64,000 bases of DNA from Marinomonas profundimaris (GCF_000508165.1 NZ_AYOZ01000012.1:62001-126000), one strand, 5' to 3'. Counted from the first letter of the stretch, positions 17,868-26,510 are shown. The notes: generated by a model from the sequence alone, not told the origin. Numbers and translations: made by a program.

Positions 17868-17916
17868 AACATGCCGTCTAGCCACTTTTTTAAATCTAGA
17901 TGTATTTGAGAAAAAA

Positions 17917-19704
17917 ATGAGCCAAATAGACAACACTGTCCTGCTTGAAAAAATCCTTATCAATGGATTAATTACACCTTACTTCCAACCTATTTACGAC
18001 CTCACAAACGGGGAAATTTATGGGCATGAAGCACTTTCACGCGGCCCTAAAAATTCATCTCTTTTTTCTCCAGATCCATTATTCGCCTTAGCGTTAAAAG
18101 AAGAAAAGCTTCATAAGCTGGAATTATTGTGTCGTGAAAAAGCCCTATCGAAATTCGCAAAACTGTCATTAGAAGGACGATTATTCCTCAATGTCAGTGC
18201 GTCTTTACTAAGCTCACCAGATCATCAATCTGGTATGACCTTAGCCATTCTTAATGAGCTTGGGTTAGATCAAAAAGACATCGTGATTGAGCTTTCTGAG
18301 CAGCACCCTTACGACCACAATGGCTTACCAAGAAGCAGCGTCGACCATTATCGAAAAATGGGATTTCAAGTCGCCATTGACGATTTAGGTGTCGGCTATT
18401 CTGGATTACAGCTTTGGTCTGAGCTACAGCCAGACATCGTAAAAATAGATAAACACTTTATAAAAGGCATCGACAAAGACGAAATAAAACGCGAATTTGT
18501 GCGCTCCATTTTAACCATCGCACAACGCCTAAATTGCCTTCTGATTGCCGAAGGCATTGAGACACAGCAAGAACTCGACCAACTGATTGAGATTGGCGTG
18601 ACATTAGGGCAAGGTTATTTTCTGGGTCGACCAACCGAAACACCGGCCTTTTCAACGCACCCTTATTTAGTCAAACAGGCTCGACGACGTTCGCAGTTTC
18701 AAGAAGACCACTCTGAAACGGTTCAAACCTTATGTCGACCAACAGCGAGTTTACAAGAAAATAGGCTGCTAGAAGACGCGTCACAGGTCTTTAAAAAACA
18801 ACCCGATTTGGTGGCCATTCCCATCGTGAACGGCAAAAATGAACCCATTGGAGTTGTGCGACGCAATCAATTGCACGAGCTCTTTTCGACGCCTTATGGT
18901 CGTGCGCTTTATGAACACAAACCAGTGACAAACTTACTGAGCAGCGACGTCTTAATCGTTGAAAATCATGTGAGTTTATCGAGCGTGTCCACACTCATGA
19001 CCAACCAAGAAGCCGACACCCTTAACAACGAAATCATTGTGGTTCGTGACGGTAAATTCATTGGCACAGGTCACTTAAGAGACCTATTGAAACGCATCAC
19101 CGAATTGAAAATTCAAAATGCCACGTATTCAAATCCACTGACGCTATTGCCCGGAAATGTGCCAATACATCGAGAAGTCAGTCGTCGACTTTTATCGAAC
19201 GAAAACTTTCACGTGGCGTATTTCGACCTGAATGACTTCAAACCCTTCAACGACTTTTTCGGCTATTCAAAAGGCGACGCCATCATTCAGCTCGTTGGTT
19301 ATTTGATCAAAGAACTGGTGTCGCCTGACCATAACTTCATTGGTCACATTGGCGGAGACGATTTTGTGGTTATCTTCGGAGACCAGAACTGGCAACAGCA
19401 GTGTGAAAAAATCTTAACGGAATTTTCACGACAAGTACGCGAATTTTATTCCGAAGAAACACTCCAAGAAGGCGGGGTGTGGACCAAAAACCGTCAAGGT
19501 CAAACGCTTTTTCATCCAATACTGAGCTTAGCCATCGGCGTGGTCAAACCCAACCCAAAGCAATGCAACAACCATCACCAAGTTGCAGAACTCGCGGCAC
19601 AAGCCAAAAAAGTTGCCAAGCAGCAAGGCGGCAACCACTTGTATCTTCAGCCGCCTCAGCTCCATGAAACAGCAGAGCCCATGCTATCCTCCATTGTGAT
19701 GTAA
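17917..19704 (+). CDS. EAL - CBS pair - GGDEF c-di-GMP signalling protein
   Basis: This 595-residue cytoplasmic protein has an EAL domain (about 15-255), two CBS repeats (about 275-400) and a GGDEF domain (about 405-585). The EAL part keeps its catalytic set: E38 in HEALSRG, LNVSASLL, IELSEQ, AIDDLGVGYSGL, VKIDKHF, AEGIET and GQGYFLG. It is therefore probably an active c-di-GMP phosphodiesterase. The GGDEF site reads GGDDF (479-483), a variant that may only bind GTP or regulate the EAL half. CBS pairs usually sense adenine nucleotides. It sits behind a Pho-box-like array and is followed by plcP, which has its own. Confidence 0.9.
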   Translation: MSQIDNTVLLEKILINGLITPYFQPIYDLTNGEIYGHEALSRGPKNSSLFSPDPLFALALKEEKLHKLELLCREKALSKFAKLSLEGRLFLNVSASLLSSPDHQSGMTLAILNELGLDQKDIVIELSEQHPYDHNGLPRSSVDHYRKMGFQVAIDDLGVGYSGLQLWSELQPDIVKIDKHFIKGIDKDEIKREFVRSILTIAQRLNCLLIAEGIETQQELDQLIEIGVTLGQGYFLGRPTETPAFSTHPYLVKQARRRSQFQEDHSETVQTLCRPTASLQENRLLEDASQVFKKQPDLVAIPIVNGKNEPIGVVRRNQLHELFSTPYGRALYEHKPVTNLLSSDVLIVENHVSLSSVSTLMTNQEADTLNNEIIVVRDGKFIGTGHLRDLLKRITELKIQNATYSNPLTLLPGNVPIHREVSRRLLSNENFHVAYFDLNDFKPFNDFFGYSKGDAIIQLVGYLIKELVSPDHNFIGHIGGDDFVVIFGDQNWQQQCEKILTEFSRQVREFYSEETLQEGGVWTKNRQGQTLFHPILSLAIGVVKPNPKQCNNHHQVAELAAQAKKVAKQQGGNHLYLQPPQLHETAEPMLSSIVM

Positions 19705-19720
19705 CGGCCACCCCAAATTG

Positions 19721-19776
19721 CCATCAAAAAACTGTCACAAAGAACACACAAGCCTGTCATAAACACCGACTAACCT
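19721..19776 (+). promoter_or_regulatory. Pho-box-like repeats and -10 candidate upstream of plcP
   Basis: CTGTCAC (19732) and CTGTCAT (19754) are exactly 22 bases (two 11-base steps) apart, with a partial half-site CCATCAA at 19721. A candidate -10, TAACCT, lies at 19771-19776, 10 bases after the last half-site, as expected for PhoB class II promoters. Confidence 0.5.
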
Positions 19777-19801
19777 AACAATTAACCAGTTGGAGGTGTT
19801 T

Positions 19802-20602
19802 ATGCAGACAACATTCAGATCCGTGTTTATTTCTGACGTTCATTTGGGAACCAAAGCCTGCCAGGCATTGCATTTGTTAGATTTTTTAAAAAGCATTAAA
19901 ACGGACAAACTCTATTTGGTAGGGGACATTATCGACCTTCAAGAAATGCGTCATCGCGCGTATTTTGTGGAATCTCACCATCAGGTCATTGAGCAAATCT
20001 TAGCCATGGCAAACTCTGGCACCAAGGTGATTTACATTCCTGGCAACCACGACGCCTTTTTCCGTCAATTTGTTGGTCAAACCCTGTCTGGCATCGACAT
20101 CCGACTCAATGCCCGCCACAAAACCGCCGATGGTCGTACCTTCCATGTTAGTCATGGAGATGAGTTCGATCAGATGGTAAAAATCAGCCCTCTTATGCTC
20201 GCCATTGGCGACAAAGCGCACGGGCTCATGTTGTCTCTCAATCAATGGATTAACGGTATTCGACGCCTTGTTGGCCTACCTTACTGGTCATTAGCGGGCT
20301 ATTTAAAAAGCCACATCAGCAAGGCTAAAGAATTCATCGAACGCTTTGAAACCGCGGCACTAAAATCCGCAAAAAACCAAAAAGTCGATGGCTACATTTG
20401 TGGCCACATTCACTTTGCTTCGTTTCGCATCAAAGACGAGATTTTGTATTGTAACGATGGAGATTGGGTCGAGCATTGCACGGCATTAACCGAATCCAAC
20501 GCGGGGGAAATGAGCCTACTTCATTGGTCAGAGAATCCACGATTTTTGGTTTCAGAACCAAAAGAAGATTGGGAATTATCGCCGCTGCCCTCTAGGAGCT
20601 AA
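19802..20602 (+). CDS. PlcP-like calcineurin-type phosphohydrolase (LpxH-related)
   Basis: This 266-residue metallophosphoesterase carries the five family motifs: SDVHLG (D12, H14), GDIID (41-45), GNHD (81-84), SHGDEFD (117-123) and GHIH (201-204). It is often annotated as UDP-2,3-diacylglucosamine diphosphatase. However, RSVFISDVHLGTKACQA, LVGLPYWSLAGYLK and CNDGDWVEHCTA match the PlcP group. PlcP degrades phospholipids when Sinorhizobium and marine bacteria lack phosphate. The Pho-like box upstream agrees. GGAGG precedes the ATG at 19802. The glycosyltransferase usually found beside plcP is not here. LpxH-like activity remains the alternative. Confidence 0.8.
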   Translation: MQTTFRSVFISDVHLGTKACQALHLLDFLKSIKTDKLYLVGDIIDLQEMRHRAYFVESHHQVIEQILAMANSGTKVIYIPGNHDAFFRQFVGQTLSGIDIRLNARHKTADGRTFHVSHGDEFDQMVKISPLMLAIGDKAHGLMLSLNQWINGIRRLVGLPYWSLAGYLKSHISKAKEFIERFETAALKSAKNQKVDGYICGHIHFASFRIKDEILYCNDGDWVEHCTALTESNAGEMSLLHWSENPRFLVSEPKEDWELSPLPSRS

Positions 20603-20613
20603 GGGTTAAGAGG

Positions 20614-20636
20614 ATAAAGGGGGCAGATCCCTTTAT
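20614..20636. terminator. Weak hairpin between plcP and the exonuclease gene
   Basis: ATAAAGGG (20614-20621) pairs perfectly with CCCTTTAT (20629-20636). There is no long T run, so termination would be weak. Confidence 0.3.
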
Positions 20637-20650
20637 GATACGAAAAACCA

Positions 20651-21313
20651 CTAACGACAAGGAAACCTTACTCGCCCGCCACCCATTTGGTTTAGGTCGT
20701 GTAGTCGACAATCTTTGCCTTGATAGGCGACTTGTGCCAGCAACAATTCAGCGGTGGCTAAGGCATCGGTTAGCGCATCGTGGCCTTGGTAATCTGGCAA
20801 ACCATAACGTTCACGGCACGCATCAAGACGAAAACCACCATCTTGAATCGGTTGCTGTGTTCTGTTCGCTTTTGTCCTTTCTATCGCTAAGGTATCCAGC
20901 CAATTCACATAAAATGTCGGTAAAGCATGCTCTTGCCAAGACTGCTTCAAGAAGCCCAGCTCCATGGGCGCATGGTGCACCACGAGAACCCGATCTCTGA
21001 GCAAATGTCGTAAGTAACGCAACACGCTTTCTTGTCGTTTACCATGTTGCTGTACATCGGAATCGGTGATCATGTGAATACCCACATTGTCTCCAATTTC
21101 CGCATGATCAAGCACGATATGACGCGCACTATCCAGCTCAATCACGCCATTTTTAATGCACACCCAACCGACACTAACGATGTGATCTTGCTTCGCATTT
21201 AGGCCCGACGTTTCGATGTCCAATACCAAATAATTCCATTCAGACCAGAGCCGCTTCACCGATTGACGCGCCACATACCACGCTTTCAGCTTATGCATAA
21301 ACCGTATTATCAT
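20651..21313 (-). CDS. DnaQ-family 3'-5' exonuclease (DEDDh)
   Basis: This 220-residue protein has exonuclease motif I (LVLDIETSGL), motif II around HHAPMELGFLKQ, and motif III HDALTDALATAELLL with the DEDDh histidine. It lacks polymerase and tau-binding parts, so it is a free-standing DnaQ/PolC-like exonuclease, not the replicative epsilon subunit. Its ATG overlaps the stop of the DUF294 gene (TAATG), so the two are translated together. The same pair, a CBS/DUF294 protein with a DnaQ exonuclease, is common in Gammaproteobacteria, often near acetate metabolism genes. The joint function is not known to me. Confidence 0.88.
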   Translation of the reverse strand: MIIRFMHKLKAWYVARQSVKRLWSEWNYLVLDIETSGLNAKQDHIVSVGWVCIKNGVIELDSARHIVLDHAEIGDNVGIHMITDSDVQQHGKRQESVLRYLRHLLRDRVLVVHHAPMELGFLKQSWQEHALPTFYVNWLDTLAIERTKANRTQQPIQDGGFRLDACRERYGLPDYQGHDALTDALATAELLLAQVAYQGKDCRLHDLNQMGGGRVRFPCR

Positions 21314-23178
21314 TAGCTATAACCCCTTAGAAAACGCTGCTGAGCAACGTCTTGTACATCGCTAATAATGCTAAAGGTGGTTTTTAAATGCTTGCGTTCT
21401 AATGGACTCAAATCTTTCGGGTCAAGGTACGCACTGGCTTTGCCCGTTGCTTGCCAGTGACGACTTTGAGCCTCTAAGCGTAGGCCGTTTAATTTGTCCC
21501 ATGCATCCATCAAGTTACGAGCGGTATCCACACTCATCAATTTTTCACGTACAGACTGTTCAATCCGATCCAACGTACCGACACGATACGTTTGGCATGA
21601 CAAACCATAGAGGCGTGCCAAATCATTAATCAACGCCAAACCTTGATGCTTTAAATCGAGCTGATGTTTGTGCTCGCCAGAGGATTCCAATAAAAAATGT
21701 CGGAAGAAGCCCAATGGCGGTTTTGTCACCAAGGCGCTGCGCGTCAATGTGGCTAAAAAGACGCTATTTTTCGCCACTTCCTGCTGCATAGACTTGATCA
21801 ATTTTTTCACTGCATCGCCTTCGCCATACACACAGCGAATGTCGAAGAAGATGCTTGCGTGAAGTAAATCGCTGGGCGCACTGCTTTTAATCCAACGAGA
21901 AAAGACTTGCTGCCAACCTTCGCTTGTCCTTCGCCATTCAGGGTTGCTCGCCATAATATTACCGGGGCAAAGCCGAATGCCGCAGGCACCTAATCCCTGA
22001 CAAACAAATTCCGACAAATTGATAAAATAGTTTTTCTCTTCTGCGGTCGGCTTACGTTCGAGCATCAAGCCATTGTCTTGATCACTGCCAAGCGATTGAT
22101 CTCGTCGTGCCTGAGACCCAAACACCAAAAAATGAAAGACCATCGGCGCTGGGCCAAATTTTTCTAAGGCCAATTCGATCAAACGGCGCGTTAAATTATC
22201 ACTCACTGTCGCCAAGACTTTGCCCACATCCGCCGGCTTCATGTCCGTCACGATCAAATTAATAATCAAGGTCGGCCATTGTTTGCAAACATGCGCCAAG
22301 CTTTCAACGGTCTGCTGGCGATGAATTTGATTGATCAGTAAAAGCGGACTGAGTTCTTGATGTCGAAGTAAATCTGCGGCCGTTAGCATGCCAACCGCGC
22401 GGTGTTCTTCATCGACAATCGGCAAATGATGTATCTTACTTTCGCTCATTAAGGTTTGTGCCTGCATTACCAAAGCATCTGGCGGCAAGGTCACAGGGTT
22501 TGCTGTCATCACATCCGCCACCAGCGAATCCGAAGAACCACCCAAGGCCAATATGCGTGAGCGTAAATCCCGATCAGTAACAATGCCTTGCAAGCGCTCT
22601 TCTTCAATCACCAAAATAGAACTAACACGCGCATCTGTCATGCGCATAGCGATGGTTTGCACGGTTTCATCGGGGGTCGCTTGAATGAGTTCGCGCGTCA
22701 TAATGTGCGCAATGTGCGTCGATAATTGCAACGCGGGGGAAGCCAACTCGTTACTCTGGCTACGGGAAAGTTTTCGTAATCGATTGTGCTGGGTGTGCTC
22801 AAAGAACAACCCAAAGGCGTCGCTCTTCTCAAGCGTTTCTATAAAACGAGTTTTATCAAATCGATACACTAGACTGTCTTCCATCGCCACCACCTGCAAG
22901 CCATCAGGATTTTGTGTCAACACGCTGGACACCCCAAAGCATTCGCCATCGGCAATCTGGTCCACCAGCCCACCTTTTGGCGTTCGGATTTCACACGCGC
23001 CGCGACGAATCAAATGCACCGTGGCGGCGTCGTCTTTCAGCACAAGTGTCTGCCCATGACGCACGTACAGCATGGTCACACCGGTCAGTAGTTGTTTTCG
23101 CTCTATGACACTCAAACCAGAAAAAGGCGGAATGGTTTCGATGAACTTATGGACTTCAGGAATATCTATGGCAGCCAT
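21313..23178 (-). CDS. cNMP-binding / CBS / DUF294 putative nucleotidyltransferase
   Basis: This 621-residue protein has an N-terminal cyclic-nucleotide-binding domain (about 15-130), two CBS repeats (about 160-280), a DUF294 nucleotidyltransferase-like domain (about 300-480), and a C-terminal helical DUF294 substrate-binding region. The nucleotidyltransferase motif FGSQARRDQSLGSDQDNG (about 355-372) follows the GlnD-like pattern with SDxD aspartates, so it may transfer nucleotides to a protein. The cNMP domain has GECFGVSSVL but no full arginine phosphate-binding loop. It is the first gene of the exonuclease operon. The target is unknown. Confidence 0.9.
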   Translation of the reverse strand: MAAIDIPEVHKFIETIPPFSGLSVIERKQLLTGVTMLYVRHGQTLVLKDDAATVHLIRRGACEIRTPKGGLVDQIADGECFGVSSVLTQNPDGLQVVAMEDSLVYRFDKTRFIETLEKSDAFGLFFEHTQHNRLRKLSRSQSNELASPALQLSTHIAHIMTRELIQATPDETVQTIAMRMTDARVSSILVIEEERLQGIVTDRDLRSRILALGGSSDSLVADVMTANPVTLPPDALVMQAQTLMSESKIHHLPIVDEEHRAVGMLTAADLLRHQELSPLLLINQIHRQQTVESLAHVCKQWPTLIINLIVTDMKPADVGKVLATVSDNLTRRLIELALEKFGPAPMVFHFLVFGSQARRDQSLGSDQDNGLMLERKPTAEEKNYFINLSEFVCQGLGACGIRLCPGNIMASNPEWRRTSEGWQQVFSRWIKSSAPSDLLHASIFFDIRCVYGEGDAVKKLIKSMQQEVAKNSVFLATLTRSALVTKPPLGFFRHFLLESSGEHKHQLDLKHQGLALINDLARLYGLSCQTYRVGTLDRIEQSVREKLMSVDTARNLMDAWDKLNGLRLEAQSRHWQATGKASAYLDPKDLSPLERKHLKTTFSIISDVQDVAQQRFLRGYS

Positions 23179-23353
23179 TTTATTATTCTCATTATTAAGT
23201 CAGCGCATTTACACCGATCATTAAGATAGTCTTTTATCATAGTGAACAAAACGCTTCTTAGACCAATGTCTAGTTACCATGGCGTTCTCATAAAAAGATC
23301 TCTTTAAATATCAATCATCTATAATTACCCAATACATTCCTACCGACAAAGGC

Positions 23354-23383
23354 TTGACTAACTGGAAATGTTATCGGTAACAT
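23354..23383 (+). promoter_or_regulatory. Promoter of the gluconate TRAP operon with GntR operator 1
   Basis: A -35 box TTGACT (23354-23359) and -10 candidate TAACAT (23378-23383) are 18 bases apart. The operator ATGTTATCGGTAACAT (23368-23383) covers the -10 region. It closely matches the E. coli GntR box, so bound repressor would block polymerase. Confidence 0.75.
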
Positions 23384-23391
23384 TAGCCACT

Positions 23392-23407
23392 TAGTTACCG
23401 GTAACAT
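23392..23407 (+). promoter_or_regulatory. GntR operator 2
   Basis: TAGTTACCGGTAACAT contains the perfect palindrome GTTACCGGTAAC (23394-23405). It is centred 24 bases downstream of operator 1 and 75 bases before the dctP start. Confidence 0.75.
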
Positions 23408-23474
23408 TTACCAAAATCTAAGACCTTTTTCCTAAAAACTGTTATTAAAAAAATAATCAACGGGAAGCAATATC

Positions 23475-24491
23475 ATGAGTAAATTCAGCACCACGCTATT
23501 GACCGCCACTATGGCCGGCATCCTATCTACATCGGCTATTGCAGCGGATTACAACTTCAAGTTTCAGTCGTCTGACCCAGCCGGCGATAAGAACTTCCAA
23601 GTTCAAAAAGAATGGACTAAACGCGTCGAAACCATGACCGGAGGCCGTGTTCATATCGATTTGCTTCCTGTTGGCAGTATTTTCAAACACACTGAAACAC
23701 TCGACGGCATCAAAATGGGCATCTTGGATGGCCAAGTGACTGCAACGGAGTTTTTCTCTGGTAAAGATCCAGCGTTTGGTTTGATTGGCAACACTGTAGG
23801 TGCTTGGTCGAATACTCAGCAACTGCTTCAATACATTAATTACGGCGGTGGTTATGAGCTGATGAATGAACTTTACGCACCTTACGGCGTGAAATTCATT
23901 GGTGGTTCTACAACGGGCGTTGAGTCTTTTGTTTCTCGTGTTCCTCTAGACAGCGTGGCGGATCTGAAAGGTCTGAAGCTTCGCGCCCCTGAAGGTTTGG
24001 TTCAGCGTGTTTTCGCAGCAGCGGGCGCCGCGCCAGTTAACCTACCGGGTTCAGAGGTCTTCACTGGCCTAAGCAAAGGCGTTATTGATGCCGCGGATTA
24101 CACCGTGTTCTCAACGAACCAAAAAGCCGGCATGAACGACATTGCGACACACCCAATTCAGCCAGGTTTCCACTCTTTGCCATTGATCGACATTTCAATG
24201 AACAAGAAAAAGTGGGACAAGTTACCGGCTGACATTCAGTCTATCCTAACGGTATCGGTACGTGACTTCGCCGAAGACATCACTACGCAACTGCGTATTG
24301 CTGATCAAGCGGCAGTGAAAATTGCAAAAGCAGATCCAAACATCACAATTCACGATTGGTCTGCAGACGAACGTAAAAAATTCCGTGCTATTGCTCGCAC
24401 ACAGTGGAAAGAGTTTGCTAAAGGCTCTGACAACGCGCAAAAAGTGTACGATTCTATTACGTCTTACCTAGAAAATAATGGTCTTCTATAA
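23475..24491 (+). CDS. TRAP substrate-binding protein, probably for gluconate (system 2)
   Basis: This 338-residue DctP-family protein has a signal peptide ending SAIAA and a mature start DYNFKFQSSDPAGDKNFQ. The region DLKGLKLRAPEGLVQRVF carries the conserved ligand arginine, and KGVIDAADYTVFSTNQ is the usual C-terminal lobe motif. GGGAAG precedes the ATG. It is the first gene of an operon with dctQ, dctM and gluconokinase, under two GntR-type operators. Gluconate or a related sugar acid is therefore the likely ligand; this is inferred from context, not read from the pocket. Confidence 0.88.
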   Translation: MSKFSTTLLTATMAGILSTSAIAADYNFKFQSSDPAGDKNFQVQKEWTKRVETMTGGRVHIDLLPVGSIFKHTETLDGIKMGILDGQVTATEFFSGKDPAFGLIGNTVGAWSNTQQLLQYINYGGGYELMNELYAPYGVKFIGGSTTGVESFVSRVPLDSVADLKGLKLRAPEGLVQRVFAAAGAAPVNLPGSEVFTGLSKGVIDAADYTVFSTNQKAGMNDIATHPIQPGFHSLPLIDISMNKKKWDKLPADIQSILTVSVRDFAEDITTQLRIADQAAVKIAKADPNITIHDWSADERKKFRAIARTQWKEFAKGSDNAQKVYDSITSYLENNGLL

Positions 24492-24525
24492 GCGTTGTAA
24501 AACTCTTAAGAACGTCCTTTAAGCT

Positions 24526-24561
24526 AAAAAAAACAGGCGTTTATTCCTAAACGCCTGTTTT
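24526..24561 (+). terminator. Terminator-like hairpin between dctP and dctQ of system 2
   Basis: The perfect 14-base arms AAAACAGGCGTTTA (24530-24543) and TAAACGCCTGTTTT (24548-24561) enclose a TTCC loop. The T run is short, so partial termination or 3'-end protection of the dctP message is more likely than a full stop. Confidence 0.7.
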
Positions 24562-24577
24562 CCATTGGATCATGATC

Positions 24578-25135
24578 ATGCAAGACGAAATTCATCCTCA
24601 AACACCTGACAGTTCAGATCAACCTAGAAACGGTTTAGACCGTACTATTTTTAAGGTTGGCAATCTTCTGAGCCTGTTATTCCTTTTCACGGTTGCCATT
24701 TCTTTTTACGAAGTCTTGATGCGTTATGTGTTTAACGCGCCCACTATTTGGGTTCATGAAACGGCTTCTTTTTTAGGTGGTTGTTTGTTTGTCTATGGCG
24801 GTATTTATGCCTTGGCGACGAATAAGCACGTTCGTGTCGTGCTTATCTACGACATTGTCTCTGATACCACTCGACGCTGGTTGAATGTTTTTCATCACAT
24901 CATGGGACTCATTTTTTCAGGTTTGCTCAGCTGGGCTGCGTATCAGATGGTGCAAGATTCTTGGTTCACACCGTTTGGCGATGTTCGCTTAGAAACCTCT
25001 GGATCCGCTTGGGATCCCGCTTTTCCTGCTTTGGTTAAAGGCATGATATTTATGACACTGTGTATCATGTTTGTGCAGTTCTCCTTGCACCTAATACAAG
25101 AATTGAATGGCTTAAGGAAACGCGACAATGTTTGA
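24578..25135 (+). CDS. TRAP transporter small permease (DctQ), system 2
   Basis: About 185 residues, read from the second ATG (24578), which has GGAT at better spacing than the first at 24572. A polar N-terminal tail precedes four membrane helices. VLMRYVFNAPTIWVHETASF is the typical DctQ first-loop motif, and NKHVRVVLIYDIVS the second. It follows the intercistronic hairpin and overlaps dctM by eight bases, so dctQ and dctM are coupled. It serves the putative gluconate transporter. Confidence 0.9.
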   Translation: MQDEIHPQTPDSSDQPRNGLDRTIFKVGNLLSLLFLFTVAISFYEVLMRYVFNAPTIWVHETASFLGGCLFVYGGIYALATNKHVRVVLIYDIVSDTTRRWLNVFHHIMGLIFSGLLSWAAYQMVQDSWFTPFGDVRLETSGSAWDPAFPALVKGMIFMTLCIMFVQFSLHLIQELNGLRKRDNV

Positions 25136-26444
25136 TTTATCCGCTATGGGCATAGGCTACGGCAGCCTACTGATGCTCGGCTCTATGATTTTATTACTGC
25201 TAACAGGAATGCAATTAGCGTTCGTTACCGCGTTAGTGGCGCTGGTGTTTGCGGTTGGTTGGTTTGGTGTTGGCGCTTTGCCACTCATCACTAGCCGATT
25301 ATACAGTTTTGTCGGCAGCTATGTTTTCCTTGCTGTGCCTATGTTTGTGTTAATGGCCGCGCTCTTAGATCGATCCGGCATTGCTCGCGATCTCTTTGAT
25401 GCGATGAAAGTATTTGGTCGTAAATTACGCGGTGGCGTCGCGGTACAAACGCTATTGGTTGCGATCGTGCTGGCGTCTATGTCGGGTGTAATCGGTGGCG
25501 AAACCGTGCTTCTTGGCATCTTAGCCTTGCCACAAATGCTGCGCCTTGGTTACAACCGCAAGCTGGCGATTGGTACCACGTGTGCCGGTGGCGCATTAGG
25601 CACCATGTTACCACCCAGCATTGTACTGATTATTTATGGCCTGACCGCCAGTGTTTCCATTGGCGATCTGTTCAAAGCCGCGTTTTTACCGGCGTTTATA
25701 CTGGCGTTCGCCTACATGGCTTACGTGCTGATTATCTGCCGTATTCATCCTGAATACGCGCCATTGCCAACGGAAGAAGAACTCGCCGCAGACGAAGACG
25801 TTAACTACTTTAAAGCACTGCTTTTCCCATTGCTGACGGTCATGATGGTATTGGGCAGTATTTATACTGGCGTTGCCTCGGTAACGGAAGCGTCTGCGCT
25901 GGGTGTTGTGGGTATTGTTATCAGTGCGGCGATTCGTGGCGAACTGAACTTCTCGATGCTGAAAGACAGTGCCACTGCGACGATGAGCACCTGTGGCATG
26001 ATCATCTGGATTGGCATCGGGGCAACCGCGTTGGTCGGTGTTTACAACCTAATGGGTGGCATCGACTTTGTCGAAGAAACCATTCTGGCGTTAAGCGGTG
26101 GCAGCGTGATGGGCACCATCATGATCATGATGCTGATATTGCTTGTCTTGGGCATGTTCCTAGATTGGGTGGGCGTTGCATTACTGACTATGCCGATCTT
26201 CGTTCCTATTATTAGCGGGCTGGGCTTAGACCCGATTTGGTTTGGTGTGGTGTTCTGTTTGAACATGCAGGTTTCATTTCTCTCTCCGCCTTTTGGCCCT
26301 GCGGCATTTTATCTTAAATCCGTGGCACCAAAAGACATCAGTCTCGGTGAGATATTCAGCTCTTTGCTTCCCTTTATCGGAATGCAAATTGCCGTACTCG
26401 CCTTGGTCATATTCTTCCCTGAGCTGGCCCTTTGGTGGAAATAA
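25128..26444 (+). CDS. TRAP transporter large permease (DctM), system 2
   Basis: This 438-residue multi-spanning DctM protein shows VPMFVLMAALLDRSGIARD, GTTCAGGALGTMLPPSIVL and SFLSPPFGPAAFYLKS, the standard motifs of the elevator domain. AGGAAA lies before the ATG within the end of dctQ. It drives sodium-coupled uptake of the ligand held by the system 2 binding protein. Gluconokinase follows after an 83-base gap with two hairpins. Confidence 0.93.
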   Translation: MFDLSAMGIGYGSLLMLGSMILLLLTGMQLAFVTALVALVFAVGWFGVGALPLITSRLYSFVGSYVFLAVPMFVLMAALLDRSGIARDLFDAMKVFGRKLRGGVAVQTLLVAIVLASMSGVIGGETVLLGILALPQMLRLGYNRKLAIGTTCAGGALGTMLPPSIVLIIYGLTASVSIGDLFKAAFLPAFILAFAYMAYVLIICRIHPEYAPLPTEEELAADEDVNYFKALLFPLLTVMMVLGSIYTGVASVTEASALGVVGIVISAAIRGELNFSMLKDSATATMSTCGMIIWIGIGATALVGVYNLMGGIDFVEETILALSGGSVMGTIMIMMLILLVLGMFLDWVGVALLTMPIFVPIISGLGLDPIWFGVVFCLNMQVSFLSPPFGPAAFYLKSVAPKDISLGEIFSSLLPFIGMQIAVLALVIFFPELALWWK

Positions 26445-26458
26445 TCCATTGAGACCAT

Positions 26459-26510
26459 GCCGTTCAACACGGCTTTTTGAACGACACAGCCTTGCTGATA
26501 ACAGCAAGGC
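26459..26510 (+). other. Two tandem hairpins between dctM and gntK
   Basis: The first hairpin, GCCGT (26459-26463) and ACGGC (26469-26473), is followed by five T and looks like a weak terminator. The second, GCCTTGCTG (26489-26497) and CAGCAAGGC (26502-26510), has a four-base loop and ends 17 bases before the gntK ATG. They could adjust the gluconokinase level or mark an RNA processing point. Confidence 0.6.
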
